A DNA stretch of 6,805 nucleotides from Thermoplasmata archaeon (lineage in GTDB: Archaea; Thermoplasmatota; Thermoplasmata; Lutacidiplasmatales; UBA184). The stretch is from positions 1 to 6,805 of the forward strand of contig JASHTC010000059.1 in assembly GCA_030040755.1 (NCBI GenBank), written 5' to 3'. Of this stretch, positions 5,356 to 6,805 are shown piece by piece. Made by a program: the position numbers and the translations under genes. The notes beneath the pieces were generated by a model that saw nothing but the letters and a program-made list of their open reading frames with translations, was not told where the DNA came from and ran no database searches. The first letter of the stretch is position 1. The number at the start of each line of letters is the position of its first letter.

Positions 5356-6805
5356 CTAGGGGGGTTGCCCCGGACCCGGAACACCGGCTCCCGGAGGCGG
5401 CGGTGGAGGGGGAGGTGGCTGCTCCTTCTTGCGCCGGCGGTACCAGACGAACACCAGGACCAGGACGAGGATGGCCACGAGGATCGCCAGGAGCCACCAG
5501 AGGGACGAGAGGGACCCCAACAGGCCGCTGCTCGAGCTGGAGCTGACGGCCGTGAACGGCACCGCCACGTCCCTGGCGACGGTGGAGACCGTGAAGCTCC
5601 CGGGCGAGGTCGTCGTCCAGTTCTTCCAGTTGGTCGCCGCCCCGTAGTTGTAGCTCCCCGAGGGCAGCGTGATCGTCAACGCGGTCCCGCTGGCGCCCGA
5701 GACCGTGACCGACAGTCCCGTCTCGCCGGTGACGTTGATGTACCAGGTCGCCCCGCTCGGGAGCCCCGTCTCGGTGAACGTCACCACGTAGCCGGTGGCG
5801 GTGAACGGCACCGACACGGGCACCGGGGCATCGCTCACGGTGAAGCCTCCGGACCGCGGGGTGGTCCACCCCCGGTCGCTGGTGGCGGCGGTGTAAGTGT
5901 AGCTTGCCGGAGGCAGGTCGATGACGATCGTCGTGCCCGTCGCACCGGAGACCGTCGCCGACAGCCCCAGCTGGCCGGTGATGTTGATGTACCAGGTCGC
6001 CCCGCTCGGGAGCCCCGTCTCGGTGAACGTCACCGCATAGGTGACGGTTGCGAAGGCAATCGACACCGCCTCCGGACCTCCCGAGACGTTGACCGTGCCG
6101 GACGAGGGCGTCGGGGAGTAATCGGAGACGCTGCCGACCTCGAACGGGTACGAACCGTTCGCCTCGGTGAAGTTGAGGTAGGTCGCGTTCGTCGTGGGGC
6201 TGTAGTAGTTGAGGGTCACGGACCAGTTCGTCAGGGCGGGCAGGCCGGTCTCCGTGAAGTTAACCGAGTACGTGGGGATGGTCGGCGATACGAAGAGGAT
6301 CGCCACCGAGACGCTCATCCCGTCGACCGTGATCATCCCGGAGGCAGGGGTCGGCACGAAGGAGGAGTAATCCGGGACCGAGTAGCTGTAGGAGCCGTTC
6401 GTCACCCCGCCCACGATCTGGTTCGTGTACGAGTAGTAGGTGTTGCTCCCGAGGTAGACGTACCACAGGGACCCGCTCACCAGTCCGGTCTCCGTGAAGG
6501 TGACGGTGAAGGCCTGGCTGTAGTTCACGTCGACGGTCTCGGCCGCTCCGTAGACGCCGAAGTACACGGTGGTCGAGTTGGCGATGTACCCGGGCACGGT
6601 GTTCGGGAACAGGTAGTTCGAGTCCGCGGACGCGTTAGGCAGGTCCAGCGTATACGACGGGTCGCTGGTCGAGTTGTCGAACTGGCCCCAGTTCGTGTAG
6701 GTGTCCGCGCCCCAGGTCGTGCCGGTCGGCAGACCCTGTTCCTGGATGGTCACGGGGAAGAGGGGGGGAGGGACGAAGTTGATGACCTGGGGGACCGCCT
6801 CCCCG
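5356..6805 (-). CDS. Large surface protein with tandem FTETGLPSG-type modules, C-terminal membrane anchor and polyproline tail (5' end beyond window)
   Basis: The frame continues without a stop past the GTG at 6753 to the window edge; the extra codons read GEAVPQVINFVPPPLFP, which is the normal lead into another module. So 482 residues are visible and the N-terminus is missing. Five tandem modules of about 75-85 residues start near 6753, 6513, 6273, 6042 and 5793. Each opens with a version of VTFTETGLPSGATWYINVTG and is rich in Tyr, Thr, Ser and Val, suggesting beta-sandwich folds outside the cell. There are 14 Asn-X-Ser/Thr sequons. A Ser run leads into one hydrophobic helix (about 5523-5443, WWLLAILVAILVLVLVFVW), followed by YRRRKKE, a positive stop that places the tail inside. 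The tail is nine prolines, then GAGVPGPGQPP. Modules of this kind are common in Thermoplasmatota surface proteins. Ligand or catalytic partner is unknown; a thermopsin-like or other domain could lie in the missing part. Confidence 0.85.
   Translation of the reverse strand, partial: GEAVPQVINFVPPPLFPVTIQEQGLPTGTTWGADTYTNWGQFDNSTSDPSYTLDLPNASADSNYLFPNTVPGYIANSTTVYFGVYGAAETVDVNYSQAFTVTFTETGLVSGSLWYVYLGSNTYYSYTNQIVGGVTNGSYSYSVPDYSSFVPTPASGMITVDGMSVSVAILFVSPTIPTYSVNFTETGLPALTNWSVTLNYYSPTTNATYLNFTEANGSYPFEVGSVSDYSPTPSSGTVNVSGGPEAVSIAFATVTYAVTFTETGLPSGATWYINITGQLGLSATVSGATGTTIVIDLPPASYTYTAATSDRGWTTPRSGGFTVSDAPVPVSVPFTATGYVVTFTETGLPSGATWYINVTGETGLSVTVSGASGTALTITLPSGSYNYGAATNWKNWTTTSPGSFTVSTVARDVAVPFTAVSSSSSSGLLGSLSSLWWLLAILVAILVLVLVFVWYRRRKKEQPPPPPPPPPGAGVPGPGQPP
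5392..5418 (-). other. Nine-proline run in the cytoplasmic tail of the surface protein
   Basis: Nine consecutive proline codons follow YRRRKKEQ after the transmembrane helix, and GAGVPGPGQPP ends the protein. By the positive-inside rule the run is cytoplasmic. The codons mix CCA, CCC, CCG and CCT, so this is not a simple trinucleotide expansion. Confidence 0.85.
5734..5785 (-). repeat. 52-bp perfect direct repeat, copy nearest the membrane (module 5)
   Basis: The 52 bp at 5734-5785 are identical to 5983-6034, at an offset of 249 bp (83 codons). They encode VTFTETGLPSGATWYIN. The adjoining 35 bp on the low-coordinate side (5699-5733 against 5948-5982) match at 28 positions. Confidence 0.95.
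5983..6034 (-). repeat. 52-bp perfect direct repeat, second copy (module 4)
   Basis: This is the partner of 5734-5785, identical at all 52 bases including synonymous positions. The same reading frame is preserved, so the copies are exactly one module apart. Confidence 0.95.

Larger units (their letters stand above)
5539..6753 (-). repeat. Five tandem protein modules in the surface protein
   Basis: Module boundaries, read 5' to 3' on the minus strand, are about 6753-6514, 6513-6274, 6273-6043, 6042-5794 and 5793-5539. Opening motifs are VTIQEQGLPTGTTW, VTFTETGLVSGSLW, VNFTETGLPALTNW, VTFTETGLPSGATW and VTFTETGLPSGATW. Divergence increases away from the membrane: modules 4 and 5 are nearly identical at their openings, and modules 1-3 differ. 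Confidence 0.85.

Overview
The window reads as a chromosomal segment of a GC-rich archaeon. The archaeal markers are a stand-alone alpha-type NAC protein with a UBA tail, a PAC2-family proteasome chaperone, an Ard1/RimI-type N-acetyltransferase and an Agl3/SQD1-type UDP-sulfoquinovose synthase. The repeated FTETGLPSGATW-type modules of the large surface protein suggest Thermoplasmatota. That placement rests on family recall, not on a search.

Layout. Positions 1-1452, minus strand: UDP-sulfoquinovose synthase (198 to 1452) followed 13 bp downstream by the first 60 codons of a GalU-like UDP-glucose pyrophosphorylase that runs off the left edge. Together they could make UDP-glucose and convert it to UDP-sulfoquinovose. 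A 142-bp divergent intergenic region (1453-1594) separates this pair from a plus-strand run: PAC2 protein (1595-2371), GNAT acetyltransferase (2391-2861), a 321-bp gap with no recognisable gene, then CBS-domain protein (3183-4412), NAC (4422-4820) and Nudix hydrolase (4838-5317). From the right edge a large type-I membrane surface protein (5356 to beyond 6805, minus strand, N-terminus outside the window) converges on the Nudix gene.

The plus-strand genes share a theme of ribosome, nascent chain and proteasome. PAC2 ends in Met-Tyr-Arg, which fits the HbYX proteasome-docking motif. The acetyltransferase resembles the archaeal enzyme that modifies protein N-termini. NAC binds nascent chains at the ribosome exit. 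The protein encoded directly before NAC has four CBS motifs followed by a C-terminal region that looks like a ribosome hibernation factor (HPF/RaiA) fold. That CBS-HPF architecture, translationally coupled to NAC, is the most interesting item here: it suggests a nucleotide-sensing ribosome-silencing factor.

The surface protein has five tandem beta-sandwich-like modules, 14 Asn-X-Ser/Thr sequons, one transmembrane helix and a cytoplasmic nine-proline tail. It is a possible acceptor for sulfoquinovose-containing N-glycans, but only by inference. No tRNA, rRNA, CRISPR array, insertion sequence or origin was recognised.
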